64,000 bases of DNA from Priestia abyssalis. GTDB taxonomy: Bacteria; Bacillota; Bacilli; Bacillales; Bacillaceae_H. Position 1 is the first letter of the stretch. Every line of letters starts with the position of its first letter. Shown one piece after another: positions 36,239-45,559 of the stretch. The position numbers were made by a program, and so were the translations under genes. Under the pieces are notes generated by a model, which worked only from the letters and a program-made list of their open reading frames with translations, had not been told where the DNA came from and searched no databases. The stretch is taken from the NCBI RefSeq assembly GCF_002019595.1, contig NZ_KV917369.1:1326417-1390416 (forward strand). The letters run 5' to 3'.

Positions 36239-36559
36239 TCAAGAACTGTATATAGAATGTTTTTGGAACAATCGGCGCAATGCAGCAATATATTGTTCTT
36301 CAGTTGGCAATACATGAGAAGCAGGGCTGATGGAGCTAAAGGCTCTAATCATTTTTTTATATTCTTTTTGAGTCAAAAAGTGATCTTGAATTGTTGAGTT
36401 TGAAGTTTCTTTTAGAATAAGCGATGAATTATGAAATGCTTTATCCTCTTCATGATTGGTTGGAAATTCTGTCTGAGCAAGAGAAACAGGGATTTTCATG
36501 ATTATGAGAAGAAGAGCAAGGGAGAGAAGCATCCGTCTCCTTGCATGCAATGTGTTCAT
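36239..36559 (-). CDS. Secreted short DUF2202-like protein, probably truncated
   Basis: A 106-aa protein with a signal peptide (LLSLALLLIIMKIPVSLAQ) and a short mature part. Its end, PTEEQYIAALRRLFQKHSI, resembles AAEQRHIEALLPLFKQYNV of the DUF2202 protein at 30480-31004, but the last helix of the four-helix domain is missing. GGGGGTATCTAT precedes ATG 36559. It is either a degraded paralogue or a derived short form. Confidence 0.55.
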   Translation of the reverse strand: MNTLHARRRMLLSLALLLIIMKIPVSLAQTEFPTNHEEDKAFHNSSLILKETSNSTIQDHFLTQKEYKKMIRAFSSISPASHVLPTEEQYIAALRRLFQKHSIYSS

Positions 36560-36721
36560 ATAGATACCCCCTTTTTATTCATCGATTTCTAAATGTTCGC
36601 AAGTGGTACGACCTTTTTTGTTTGAAAGCTCGATTGATGTTCACGAATAGGTTTCTCTTCTCCAATAGAAGCCATGTATTACATTTTGATTACAATTACG
36701 AAAGTAATGATAAGAATAAAG

Positions 36722-36773
36722 AAGAGGATGATTCGAAAAAGGTATGAAAAATATACCTTACGAGTCATCCTCT
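36722..36773 (-). terminator. Hairpin downstream of the 36860 gene
   Basis: GAGGATGA / TCATCCTC outer stem with an inner AGGTAT / ATACCT stem; the likely end of the minus-strand small gene, though no T-run is obvious. Confidence 0.4.
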
Positions 36774-36859
36774 GGAAAGAATCCACCATAAAAACTAAGC
36801 ATTTATTGACGGGCCTTTCGATAAAACACCGTCTTTTTAGTCCCATTAAGACTTATGGA

Positions 36860-37066
36860 TTATTTGCGGTATTCATTTATTCGTTTATCGGCTATGTCTA
36901 TAAACGTTTGAAGCTTGTTGATTTCTTTAGATAGCAATTCCTTCGTTGCTTCCCCTTTAATGTTTGAGAAATCCACTTTATAATCATTTAGCTCTTGCTC
37001 AAAATTAGACTTCCAATCCTGAAAGTACTCGATTTCCTTCTGGTACTTGGATAATTTGAATAGCAT
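36860..37066 (-). CDS. Small coiled-coil protein, hypothetical
   Basis: A 68-aa charged helical protein (MLFKLSKYQKEIEYFQDWKSNFEQELNDYKVDFSNIK...) with heptad-like hydrophobic spacing. GGGAGGTTTTT precedes ATG 37066, a good ribosome binding site. No family recognised; no signal peptide. Confidence 0.6.
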   Translation of the reverse strand: MLFKLSKYQKEIEYFQDWKSNFEQELNDYKVDFSNIKGEATKELLSKEINKLQTFIDIADKRINEYRK

Positions 37067-37636
37067 AAAAACCTCCCAGCACTTCTTTCATGATGTGATA
37101 AGGGCTAAATATATTGTGTCCATAATCAAAGAAAAAAGACGCTGATTTACATCCTTCAAATTGGATATATATTGTTGCTTTAGATTGAAAAATATGGAGA
37201 AAAATAAAAATGCATGATGTTTCCGAGCGATGAATGTTCGCAACAGTTCCTTGCCGCTGAATAAGAATCTCCTCGATGGAAAAGCAATTGGAATTAATGC
37301 GAGGTAAACTTTTTAATCCGCATTAATAATATTTTTGATACTAATGTCCAAGTATCAGCCGATTTGATTGAAAAGAGCATTAAGTTGATCAGTCAAAATG
37401 AAGCCTACTCCGACACTAATTCCAGCATTTATATAGTTAGTGCATCTGTTCTTATATCCACTAACCAGTTATTAATTCTATCCTCATTTTTTTCTTTTTT
37501 CTATTTCTGATTTTGATTATGTAAAACCTAAAGTAGGTTATCCGATCAAACCCTATGTTAAAATAAAAGAATATTTTAAAGGATGGAAAGTAATTAGTCG
37601 GACCTCTATATAATAGCCGATCAAAATAGTTTAGGA
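37067..37636. other. Gene-free intergenic stretch
   Basis: About 570 nt without a supportable gene. It contains AT-rich sequence and short open frames without ribosome binding sites. I see no tRNA, riboswitch, repeat or clear terminator. The promoter of the DUF4317 gene must lie in its last 100 nt, but no convincing -35/-10 pair stands out. Confidence 0.5.
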
Positions 37637-37648
37637 GTGGGAATACAT

Positions 37649-38830
37649 ATGAACAAAAAAGACATAGCAAGCATTCGAAAACAATTTAAAGTAGATAATG
37701 ATTTACTTAAAATCACCGAAATCTTCAATGTTTATATCATGAAGGAAACAAGTGAAATCTATCATCATCAAAGTCAACCATTTGAAATGTTAGACCAAGA
37801 TCAGCAAGAGTTGTTTATGAATAACTTTAAAAAATTATTGACAGGGCAATTAGATGAAAAGTTATTTGAATTAAAATTTCAGCGTGATGCTGAAAATAAC
37901 AGTCAGCTTATTTTGCATAAAGGCTTGTTAAGCAGTGATGTGGAAGGCTGGAAAGAACAAATGCTTCTCATCGTTGAAAAAATGCTTAAAGACCGACAAT
38001 ATGAAATGGATATTGTCGTAACGTTCATTCGAGGAGAATATTTGAAGCCAATGAAACGCGCAATCGAAGAGGCTGAGGAAAATGAACGAGATGCCGTTTA
38101 TTCTCATTCATTTATTCTATGCAGTATAAATAAGACACAAGAACCAAAAAAAGAATTACTTTTTGACTATGTCGAGAAGGAATTCAAGTACAATGTTGTG
38201 ATAGATCCTGTCATCAACCTTGACGCTCCAGTAGCAGGGTTTCTTTTTCCTTGTTTCACAGATAATGCTGCGGATGTCAACCACATTCTCTATTCAGCAG
38301 GCAAGGCGCATGAGCTTGATTATCAGTTCATAGAGGAAGTATTAAATGGTGAAGAGACGATGACGGCAAAAGACGATAAAATCGCTTTTGAGGAAATTGT
38401 AAAAAACGTAACAGGCGACCAGCTAAACACGTCAACACTCTCCAATGTATATGAAGAAATTAACCGTGTAATCGAAGAAAATGAAGATGAAGAAACCCCA
38501 AAACTAGATTACAAAGACATAGAACGTGTTCTAAAGATGAGTGGACTAGAAGATGTAAATACAGAAAAGGTAGAAACAGCTTTCAAAAGAGTCCTCGATG
38601 ACGAAAACTATGAGCTAAAAGCAAGCAGCATCGTGCCAAAGTATAACTCAAAATCTATCAAAATTAACACGAAAGTAGCAAACATTTCGATTAGTCCACC
38701 AGATTTAAGATACGTAAGGCAGGTCAATTTTAACGGTAAACGTTACCTTATGATTGAAGTGGAAGAAGATACCGTAATTGAAGGGTTCACTATGCTTCCA
38801 GAAGCTTTTAACGGTAATACAAGCCAATAG
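37649..38830 (+). CDS. DUF4317-family protein
   Basis: A 393-aa cytosolic protein starting MNKKDIASIRKQFKVDNDLLKITEIFNVYIM, which fits the N-terminus of DUF4317 proteins of Firmicutes. It has a long acidic linker (about 270-300, EENEDEETPKLD) and a C-terminal beta-rich part with ISPPDLRYVRQVNFNGKRYLMIEVEED. ATG 37649 (AGGAGTGGG upstream) is chosen over a codon at 37637. The function of the family is unknown. Confidence 0.75.
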   Translation: MNKKDIASIRKQFKVDNDLLKITEIFNVYIMKETSEIYHHQSQPFEMLDQDQQELFMNNFKKLLTGQLDEKLFELKFQRDAENNSQLILHKGLLSSDVEGWKEQMLLIVEKMLKDRQYEMDIVVTFIRGEYLKPMKRAIEEAEENERDAVYSHSFILCSINKTQEPKKELLFDYVEKEFKYNVVIDPVINLDAPVAGFLFPCFTDNAADVNHILYSAGKAHELDYQFIEEVLNGEETMTAKDDKIAFEEIVKNVTGDQLNTSTLSNVYEEINRVIEENEDEETPKLDYKDIERVLKMSGLEDVNTEKVETAFKRVLDDENYELKASSIVPKYNSKSIKINTKVANISISPPDLRYVRQVNFNGKRYLMIEVEEDTVIEGFTMLPEAFNGNTSQ

Positions 38831-38912
38831 TTCAATATCAAGCGAATGAAAATCCATAATATCCCACGATTTCCATGTTAAAATAGAAATAATTAGAAGA
38901 GGGGGATCGGGG

Positions 38913-39416
38913 ATGGAGAAAGAGAAGAAAACATCAGATAAAATAGTCAAGAGATTAATCATCGGTTTTGCTATCGTTATGCTTTTAACCGTAAGCTATG
39001 CAGCCGTCTCGTGGCGGAGCGGGAAAGACGCAGCGATACAGCCTGAGACGACGAAAGCCACCATGCTTGATTCCGTCAAGGACCTGGAGGAATTTACGGA
39101 TGAGGGTGAGTTCATTGCTTATTTCCATCATTTTTATAACGAAACAGTTTGCTATGGAAGAGTGAATTCACTAAATTGGGAAGAGCAAGCCGCAGCCGCT
39201 TCCGCTATCCTTCATTCACTCACGAGTTTAAAGCCGGCTAACGAAGACTTAGCAAAAGATTTCAAGAACATCGCCAAGCTGGTGCAGGAGATCGAGAACA
39301 ATGAAAAAGATAAATCGAATGTAAAAACACTGCACCGCTATTTTCACGATTTGGACATTCATTATAATGGGTATGCAGAATCCTCACAGGTATTTCGAGT
39401 GACAAAATTCAAATAA
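38913..39416 (+). CDS. Membrane-anchored protein, hypothetical
   Basis: A 167-aa protein with a basic N-terminus, one membrane anchor (about residues 14-32, LIIGFAIVMLLTVSYAAV) and an extracellular helical domain (DLEEFTDEGEFIAYFHHFYNETV...). GGGGGATCGGGG precedes the ATG. No lipobox. A 19-bp terminator follows. Family not recognised. Confidence 0.7.
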   Translation: MEKEKKTSDKIVKRLIIGFAIVMLLTVSYAAVSWRSGKDAAIQPETTKATMLDSVKDLEEFTDEGEFIAYFHHFYNETVCYGRVNSLNWEEQAAAASAILHSLTSLKPANEDLAKDFKNIAKLVQEIENNEKDKSNVKTLHRYFHDLDIHYNGYAESSQVFRVTKFK

Positions 39417-39455
39417 ATGAAACGTTCATCAGCGGGGAACATACGTCTGTTAAAT

Positions 39456-39504
39456 AAAAAAGATTTCCAGTAAAGGTTGTCCTTATTTACTGGAAATCTT
39501 TTTT
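39456..39504. terminator. Bidirectional terminator between convergent genes
   Basis: Perfect 19-bp stem AAAAAAGATTTCCAGTAAA / its complement with an 11-nt loop and T-runs on both sides. Confidence 0.9.
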
Positions 39505-39582
39505 TGTGAATGAGCTGAACAAGCGCCTGCAATTTTATCCCGTATTAACAGGCAGCAAGTCCACCACTGATGGAAGTTTCCT

Positions 39583-40197
39583 TTACAAATAAAGCCCCGC
39601 CGTATAAACCGCTGTAATGGTTTTGGCAATTTCCTCAACAGGAGATTGATGTTCATCGCGGACAATTTCCCATAAATACATTTCGTTCGCAAAAAACCAG
39701 CCCCGTGCCACGAGTTCATGATTCAGCCCGGGCCTTGCCAGCTCGTTCTTCTGAGAATAGGCAACATCTTTGGCGATTCTTTGGATGAACTTTTCCCGGA
39801 TTTCTTTCCATTTATGAGAGGCGACAGGGGAGATGCCGATTGCTTGTTCAAAAACTTGCATCATTCCCCGCTCTTTTTCTGCCAATTTTAAAAAGGAATA
39901 TGCCTGTTTCTGAATAATTTGTTCCGCTTCCATTTTAGATTTTGGGAAAAAGGAAGTCTCGGCAATTTGATAAAATTGTGCCATGACATCTTCCATTAAC
40001 ACGATTAGAATGTCATCTTTTCCTTCAAAGTGAACGTATGCGGTTCCATACCCGACCTTTGCTTTCTTAATGATTTGAGAAATAGTCGCTTTTTGAAAGC
40101 CGTCTTCAAGAAATACTGCTCTTGCGGCTTCTAATAGTTTTTCTCTTGTCATGATGGAGCGCAAATGGCGTTTATCCACGACTTCATCTCTTTTCAT
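39583..40197 (-). CDS. TetR-family regulator, probably of the kyn cluster
   Basis: A 204-aa regulator. The N-terminal DNA-binding domain reads TREKLLEAARAVFLEDGFQKATISQIIKKAKVGYGTAYVHFEGKDDIL, a typical TetR helix-turn-helix at about residues 15-62; the rest is the helical ligand domain. It is divergent from kynU across a 196-nt region with a palindrome in the kynU promoter, so it probably represses the kynurenine cluster and responds to tryptophan or a catabolite. The target is inference. Confidence 0.85.
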   Translation of the reverse strand: MKRDEVVDKRHLRSIMTREKLLEAARAVFLEDGFQKATISQIIKKAKVGYGTAYVHFEGKDDILIVLMEDVMAQFYQIAETSFFPKSKMEAEQIIQKQAYSFLKLAEKERGMMQVFEQAIGISPVASHKWKEIREKFIQRIAKDVAYSQKNELARPGLNHELVARGWFFANEMYLWEIVRDEHQSPVEEIAKTITAVYTAGLYL

Positions 40198-40324
40198 GAC
40201 TCGTTAACCCTCCCTAAAATTTTTTCATTAATTCTAGCATATAGGTATTTCCGATAAAACTAAAGGGGGATTTGTGAAGAATCTCTAACCTTTTCATCAA
40301 TTTTTAGAATGTTCGAATTCGTTA

Positions 40325-40354
40325 TTGACATCATGTCATATTCTTTGATACGAT
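40325..40354 (+). promoter_or_regulatory. Candidate kynU promoter with palindromic operator
   Basis: TTGACA (40325-40330) and TACGAT (40349-40354) with an 18-nt spacer. A perfect palindrome TGACATCATGTCA (40326-40338) overlaps the -35 box and is a plausible operator for the divergent TetR regulator. Confidence 0.5.
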
Positions 40355-40393
40355 TGCGCTAGTACATTACTAATAATAAAATCAAGGGGGATT

Positions 40394-41683
40394 ATGATGC
40401 TTTCATATTCTTTTCAACCAACAGTGGACTTCGCTCAAAGCCTTGATCAACAGGATAAGCTTTCGCATTTCCGCCATGAGTTTTATTTAAAACCGAACTC
40501 CATCTATATGGATGGAAATTCATTGGGCCTCCTTTCTAAACGAGCGGAAAAGACGCTTTTAGAGTCTTTGGCGGATTGGAAAGAACTTGGGATTGACGGC
40601 TGGACACAAGGCAATCATCCATGGTATTTCATGTCCGAAAAGCTGGGTGAAATGAGTGCGCCAATCGTCGGAGCTTCGCCTGAAGAAGTAATTGTAACCG
40701 GTTCCACGACTGTGAACTTGCATCAGCTTGTGGCATCATTTTACAAGCCGGAAGGAACACGCACGAAAATTTTAGCTGATGAGCTAACGTTCCCGTCGGA
40801 CATTTATGCGCTTCAAAGTCAGCTTCGCATCCATGGCTACGATCCAGAAACACATCTTATTCGTGTGAAAAGCCGAGATGGACGCTTTTTGGAAGAAGAT
40901 GATATCATTGCTGCCATGACTGATGATATTGCGTTAATCGTTTTACCAACTGTTTTATATCGAAGCGGTCAAATTCTAGATATGAAACGCTTGACAGAAG
41001 AGGCTCATAAAAGAGGAATTTTAATCGGCTTTGACGGCTGCCATTCCGTAGGAGCTATTCCTCATTCATTCAGCGAGTGGGGAGTTGATTTTGCATACTG
41101 GTGCAATTATAAACATTTGAACGGGGGGCCGGGTTGTGTCGGCGGGCTGTATGTCAATCGTAAGCATTTCGGTACACACCCAGGATTGGCCGGCTGGTTC
41201 GGTTCAAGAAAAGACAAACAATTCGATATGGAACATACATTGACTCCGGCTGAAAATGCAGGAGCTTTCCAAATCGGAACTCCTCATGTATTGAGTCTTG
41301 CACCTTTAATCGGTTCTCTTGAAATCTTTGCAGAAGCGGGAATTGAAAATATTCGAGAAAAATCACTCTTGATCAATCAATATTTAATGGATTTAATCGA
41401 ACATGAGTTGACGGATATGGGCTTTATCATTGGAAACCCTAGAGATGATGTACGCCGCGGAGGACATATTAGTCTTGAGCACAAGGAAGCGGCACGAATT
41501 TGCAAATCTTTAAAAGAAAATGGAATCGTTCCGGACTTCCGTGCCCCAAATATTATTCGATTGGCGCCAGTAGCATTGTATACTTCTTATGAAGAGGTGT
41601 GGAAAGTCGTTCAAACCCTCAAAGCCATCATGACTGAAAAGCAATATGAAAAATTTGAAAATGAACGTGAAGTAGTAGCATAA
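40394..41683 (+). CDS. kynU: Kynureninase
   Basis: A 429-aa PLP hydrolase splitting kynurenine into anthranilate and alanine. Family segments are [45 protein letters not shown], the PLP-lysine region [13 protein letters not shown], and [14 protein letters not shown]. The start could be either of two adjacent ATG codons (40394, 40397) after CAAGGGGG. It heads the kynU-permease-kynA-kynB cluster. No kynurenine monooxygenase is present, so the route here is the anthranilate branch. Confidence 0.95.
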   Translation: MMLSYSFQPTVDFAQSLDQQDKLSHFRHEFYLKPNSIYMDGNSLGLLSKRAEKTLLESLADWKELGIDGWTQGNHPWYFMSEKLGEMSAPIVGASPEEVIVTGSTTVNLHQLVASFYKPEGTRTKILADELTFPSDIYALQSQLRIHGYDPETHLIRVKSRDGRFLEEDDIIAAMTDDIALIVLPTVLYRSGQILDMKRLTEEAHKRGILIGFDGCHSVGAIPHSFSEWGVDFAYWCNYKHLNGGPGCVGGLYVNRKHFGTHPGLAGWFGSRKDKQFDMEHTLTPAENAGAFQIGTPHVLSLAPLIGSLEIFAEAGIENIREKSLLINQYLMDLIEHELTDMGFIIGNPRDDVRRGGHISLEHKEAARICKSLKENGIVPDFRAPNIIRLAPVALYTSYEEVWKVVQTLKAIMTEKQYEKFENEREVVA

Positions 41684-41718
41684 AGCTGAAAGTTTTGGGA
41701 GAACAAGGGGGATGAAAC

Positions 41719-43131
41719 ATGGGGAATCATAATGGGGAATCAGGATTAAAACGTGAGTTGAAGACAAATCAGCTTACAATGATTGCGATGGGCTGCGCCA
41801 TTGGAACAGGATTGTTCCTTGGAAGCGGTCTTGCCATCGGCACCGCAGGACCGAGTGTACTGCTGAGCTATGCAATTGGAGCATTTATCGTGTTGCTTTT
41901 AATGGGATGTCTGGCAGAAATGACAGTAGCCCATCCTACTTCCGGCTCGTTCGGAACGATTGCTGAAAAATATATTAATCCTTGGTCAGGCTTCATTGTC
42001 CGATACTCATACTGGGTGGCAAACGTTCTGGCTGTCGGCGTAGAAGTAAGTGCCATTGCCGTTTACATGAAATATTGGTTCCCCGATGTTCCGGGTGCCG
42101 TGTGGATTTTATTTTTCTCTCTCGTCCTCATCTATGTGAATGCAACAAGCGTCAATACATTCGCTACATTTGAATATTGGTTCTCCATGATTAAAGTAAG
42201 CGCAATTGTGCTTTTCATACTTCTTGGTTCTTATGTTTTATTCGGAGGGCCGGATCAATCAAGCATCGGACCTCAAAACTTTGTAAACGATGGCGGTTTC
42301 ATGCCGTTTGGCTGGTGGGGAATGTGGGTCGCAATCTTTATTTCCTTATTCAGCTTCTTAGGTACAGAAATGATAGCCGTTACAGCTGGTGAAGCAAAAG
42401 ATCCGGATGTGGCGGTACCTAAAGCGTTGAAAGCAACCGTATTTCGATTATCAACGTTTTATGTACTGACAATTGCCATCATGTTGATGATTGTTCCGTG
42501 GCAGTCCGCGGGTGTAGATAAGAGCCCGTTCGTTAAAGTCATGGAAATTTTAAATATTCCAGGCGCTTCTGGAATTATGAACTTTATCATTTTGACGGCT
42601 GCTTTATCGGCGATGAATAGTCAGCTTTACGCTTCAACCCGGATGATGTATTCATTATCGCGGGGAGGCTATGCGCCTGCTTTCTTTGGAAAGATAAGCA
42701 AAAAAGGGATTCCTTCGAGAGCACTCGCTGTTTCAACAGGCGGTATTTTCTTGGCGGCGGCAGTAGGTGCAATCGTACCAGATTCTTCTTATGCATTCAT
42801 GATGGGTATTTCCATGTTCGGGGCCATTTTCACCTGGTTTATGGTGTTCATTTCGCATCTATTTTTCCGTAAACAGTGGGAGAGAAACGGCGGGCGGAAG
42901 TTACCGGTTAAAATGATAGGTTTTCCTTATTTAACAATCGCAGGGGCTGTACTTTTATTAAGTCTGATGTTAACAACTTGGGTTACACCGTTTAAAATTA
43001 TGCTTCAGTTCGGCGTACCGTGGCTAATCTTCCTGTCCATCGCTTACATGGTGTGGAAAAAGAAGAACATGAATCATGGTGCATTACAAAAAGCTTCAAG
43101 TATGTCTGACAACGATATGAAAGTTGATTAG
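41719..43131 (+). CDS. Amino acid permease (APC family), probably tryptophan/aromatic
   Basis: A 470-aa transporter with about twelve membrane segments. The APC/AAT signature is at the N-terminus (LKTNQLTMIAMGCAIGTGLFLGSG), with FLGTEMIAVTAGEAKDPDVAVPKAL in the middle. It is embedded between kynU and kynA with short gaps (35 and 55 nt), so it most likely imports tryptophan or kynurenine for the pathway; specificity is inferred from context only. Start ATG 41719 after AAGGGGGATGAAAC. Confidence 0.85.
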   Translation: MGNHNGESGLKRELKTNQLTMIAMGCAIGTGLFLGSGLAIGTAGPSVLLSYAIGAFIVLLLMGCLAEMTVAHPTSGSFGTIAEKYINPWSGFIVRYSYWVANVLAVGVEVSAIAVYMKYWFPDVPGAVWILFFSLVLIYVNATSVNTFATFEYWFSMIKVSAIVLFILLGSYVLFGGPDQSSIGPQNFVNDGGFMPFGWWGMWVAIFISLFSFLGTEMIAVTAGEAKDPDVAVPKALKATVFRLSTFYVLTIAIMLMIVPWQSAGVDKSPFVKVMEILNIPGASGIMNFIILTAALSAMNSQLYASTRMMYSLSRGGYAPAFFGKISKKGIPSRALAVSTGGIFLAAAVGAIVPDSSYAFMMGISMFGAIFTWFMVFISHLFFRKQWERNGGRKLPVKMIGFPYLTIAGAVLLLSLMLTTWVTPFKIMLQFGVPWLIFLSIAYMVWKKKNMNHGALQKASSMSDNDMKVD

Positions 43132-43186
43132 ATCATCTCCTTGTTAAAGAACATCGATGTGTAAAAGAAAAAGGGAGGATTACAAA

Positions 43187-44044
43187 ATGGTAAACACAAA
43201 CAATAATGAGCATGGTACAAAGCCCGGCTTAGAAAAAGAAATTCGGACAGACTTCCAAAAAGATATGTCTTACGGGGATTACCTTCACCTTGACAAAATT
43301 TTATCAAGTCAGCACCGATTATCAGATCATCATGATGAAATGTTGTTTATCATCATCCATCAAGCAAGCGAACTATGGATGAAACTCATTTTACACGAGA
43401 TTACAGCCGCGACTGAATGCATTCGCCGCAATGACTTAGATTCGTCTTTTAAAATGCTGTCACGTGTATCAAGAATTCAACAGCAATTGATCCAATCATG
43501 GAGTGTATTGTCTACGTTGACACCGGCAGAATACATGGAATTTCGCGATAAACTCGGGCATTCATCCGGTTTCCAGTCTTACCAGAACCGTCTGATCGAA
43601 TTCGCTCTTGGAAACAAAAATGCTCATACTTTATTAGTTTATCAGCATCAAACGGAGCTTTATGAAAAATTGAACGAAGCGTTAAATCAACCTAGTATTT
43701 ATGATGCTGCCATCCGGGCACTCGCCTTAAGAGGATTACCGATTGACCAAGAAGCGCTTGAAAGAGATTGGTCACAGAATTATGAGCCAAATGCCAGCGT
43801 AGAAGAGGCTTGGTTAACGGTCTACCGCAATGTTGATCAGTACTGGGACTTATATGAATTGGCAGAAAAGCTCGTGGATATCGGAAGCCAGCAGCAGCTT
43901 TGGCGTTTTAACCATATGAGCACAGTCGAACGAATTATTGGCCATAAGCAGGGAACAGGCGGTTCATCAGGCGTCACGTATTTAAAGAGAGCGCTTGACC
44001 ATCATTTCTTCCCGGAACTATGGAGCTTAAGAACGAAACTTTAA
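43187..44044 (+). CDS. kynA: Tryptophan 2,3-dioxygenase
   Basis: A 285-aa heme enzyme oxidising L-tryptophan to N-formylkynurenine. Signature segments are [61 protein letters not shown] (substrate-contact region) and [25 protein letters not shown]. Start ATG 43187 after GGGAGG; an upstream in-frame ATG at 43157 lacks a site. First step of the kyn pathway. Confidence 0.96.
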   Translation: MVNTNNNEHGTKPGLEKEIRTDFQKDMSYGDYLHLDKILSSQHRLSDHHDEMLFIIIHQASELWMKLILHEITAATECIRRNDLDSSFKMLSRVSRIQQQLIQSWSVLSTLTPAEYMEFRDKLGHSSGFQSYQNRLIEFALGNKNAHTLLVYQHQTELYEKLNEALNQPSIYDAAIRALALRGLPIDQEALERDWSQNYEPNASVEEAWLTVYRNVDQYWDLYELAEKLVDIGSQQQLWRFNHMSTVERIIGHKQGTGGSSGVTYLKRALDHHFFPELWSLRTKL

Positions 44045-44093
44045 AGGAGAATGACGGCAGCCACGGAAAATATGTGGCTGCCGTCATTCTCCT
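44045..44093 (+). repeat. Perfect 20-bp hairpin between kynA and kynB
   Basis: AGGAGAATGACGGCAGCCAC and its exact complement around a 9-nt loop, beginning directly after the kynA stop. It lacks a T-run on the plus strand, so it may be a stabiliser or partial terminator that lowers kynB expression. Confidence 0.6.
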
Positions 44094-44180
44094 CAAGTGC
44101 ATATTTTTACATATAAGCCGTATTTGAGCGGCACAGATTGTTGAAAGTAAAAATCTAAACATAAAATGGAGGAAAATCAT

Positions 44181-44807
44181 ATGAGTACATGGATTGACAT
44201 CTCACAACCATTGGATGGAAACGTAGCTGTCTGGCCCGGAGATACGCCTTTTGCGTATAAAGTCAATTGGAGCAAAGAAGAAAGCGGATCGGTCAATGTA
44301 GGACAAATCACGATGAGCACCCACACAGGCACACATATTGACGCTCCTTTCCACTTCGATAATGAAGGCAAACGGGTGATAGAGCTGGACATTAATTTGT
44401 ATATCGGGCCGGCACGTGTCATCCATTTGCCGAACAAGACAAGCATTGGAGTAAATGATCTACGTCATCTTGACTTAGAAGGAGTGACTCGTTTATTAAT
44501 CTATACAGGGGCATGGGAAAAACGAGCCGTTTTTCCGGAATCCATTCCCCATCTTGAACCGGAACTGGCAGAGTATTTGTCCCAGCAAGGTGTGCGGCTA
44601 ATCGGACTTGATTTGCCGTCAGTCGACCCATTGGACAGCAAGGAATTGTCTGCCCATCATGAACTTACGCACCACGGCCTGCATATTTTAGAAGGACTTG
44701 TACTTGATGGCATCACAGAAGGAGACTATGAATTGGCTGCACTACCGCTGCCGCTCGCTGAAGGAGATGGGAGTCCGGTGCGTGCTGTCCTAAAAAAGGT
44801 TGAATAG
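44181..44807 (+). CDS. kynB: Kynurenine formamidase
   Basis: A 208-aa metal-dependent arylformamidase hydrolysing N-formylkynurenine to kynurenine. It contains the cyclase-family metal motif STHTGTHIDAPFHF, WPGDTPF near the N-terminus and IGLDLPSVDPLDSKELSAHHELTHHGLHILEGL. Start ATG 44181 after TGGAGGAAAATCAT. It completes the pathway from Trp to anthranilate with kynA and kynU. A terminator follows at 44837-44873. Confidence 0.95.
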   Translation: MSTWIDISQPLDGNVAVWPGDTPFAYKVNWSKEESGSVNVGQITMSTHTGTHIDAPFHFDNEGKRVIELDINLYIGPARVIHLPNKTSIGVNDLRHLDLEGVTRLLIYTGAWEKRAVFPESIPHLEPELAEYLSQQGVRLIGLDLPSVDPLDSKELSAHHELTHHGLHILEGLVLDGITEGDYELAALPLPLAEGDGSPVRAVLKKVE

Positions 44808-44836
44808 TTTAAAATAACTTTTTCTAAATTTAATGC

Positions 44837-44873
44837 TAAAAGACCGGTGATAAAGACATATCCCGGTCTTTTA
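44837..44873 (+). terminator. Terminator of the kyn cluster
   Basis: TAAAAGACCGG / CCGGTCTTTTA stem with an approximately 15-nt loop, 29 nt after the kynB stop. Confidence 0.8.
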
Positions 44874-44907
44874 TGACTTTCTGAAGAGCCACATCTCATT
44901 GCAAAAA

Positions 44908-45090
44908 TTAATCTTCTGTATTTTCTTCCCGTGATTGTTCCTGATAATGCTCGTTTAAATAAGCGTTTTCGGTTGTCGCAAAATTGACAGATTGAAGACT
45001 TATGTCTGCATCCATCGCATAATAACCTTTCAGCTCATCTTTTACGAGGTTCCCGCTTTGAAATGGCGGTTCGCTTTTCTTGTCTTTCAT
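44908..45090 (-). CDS. Small acidic protein, hypothetical
   Basis: A 60-aa hydrophilic ORF (MKDKKSEPPFQSGNLVKDELKGYYAMDADISLQ...EENTED) on the minus strand. The upstream AAAGAAAGCAGGCC is a mediocre ribosome binding site. It is followed upstream on the same strand by another tiny gene (45153-45278), suggesting a small two-gene unit, perhaps sporulation-related. No family recognised. Confidence 0.5.
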   Translation of the reverse strand: MKDKKSEPPFQSGNLVKDELKGYYAMDADISLQSVNFATTENAYLNEHYQEQSREENTED

Positions 45091-45152
45091 GAATTGGCCT
45101 GCTTTCTTTCTAACTGCATTTCTCTTGTGTGTATCTTCGATGGATGGATCCG

Positions 45153-45278
45153 TTACTGTTTAGCATTCTGACGTTTTGTCGGATGAATGGCTTTTTCCAG
45201 TTCCTCAGCGGCTATCACAGGATTTGTTGTATCCGAATTTGGCTTCCCTTTTTGAGATCCTCGTTTTGATTGTGCCAT
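45153..45278 (-). CDS. Tiny hydrophilic protein, hypothetical
   Basis: A 41-aa ORF, MAQSKRGSQKGKPNSDTTNP...KAIHPTKRQNAKQ, basic and disordered-looking. GGAGTG lies upstream; an adjacent in-frame ATG at 45281 is the alternative start. The composition resembles minor SASPs of Bacillus, but no family motif is present. Confidence 0.5.
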   Translation of the reverse strand: MAQSKRGSQKGKPNSDTTNPVIAAEELEKAIHPTKRQNAKQ

Positions 45279-45559
45279 CATTATCACTCCATTTCTTAAT
45301 TAAAAGTCACACAAGATAGTTTGGGGAAAATGATTATTGAATATACGTTTTGTAAATAATGATCTTTTATAAGGTAATGATCCTGTTTCAAAACATTGAA
45401 TATATTCTTAACCGTTATGTGAATTTCAAGAAGAGGCTGTTAGAGTTGAGTTTTTACTCTTAACGGCTTTTCATTTCTACCCTATAATATTTATATAGAT
45501 ATAAACTGTGACGATGGGCAGTCGCCCAATATAACAGGTGTGACAGGAGAGCAAGAATT

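Noticed and set aside
37140-37500. Short open frames between the coiled-coil gene and the DUF4317 gene.
   Set aside because: No start codons with ribosome binding sites and no conserved pattern; treated as intergenic.
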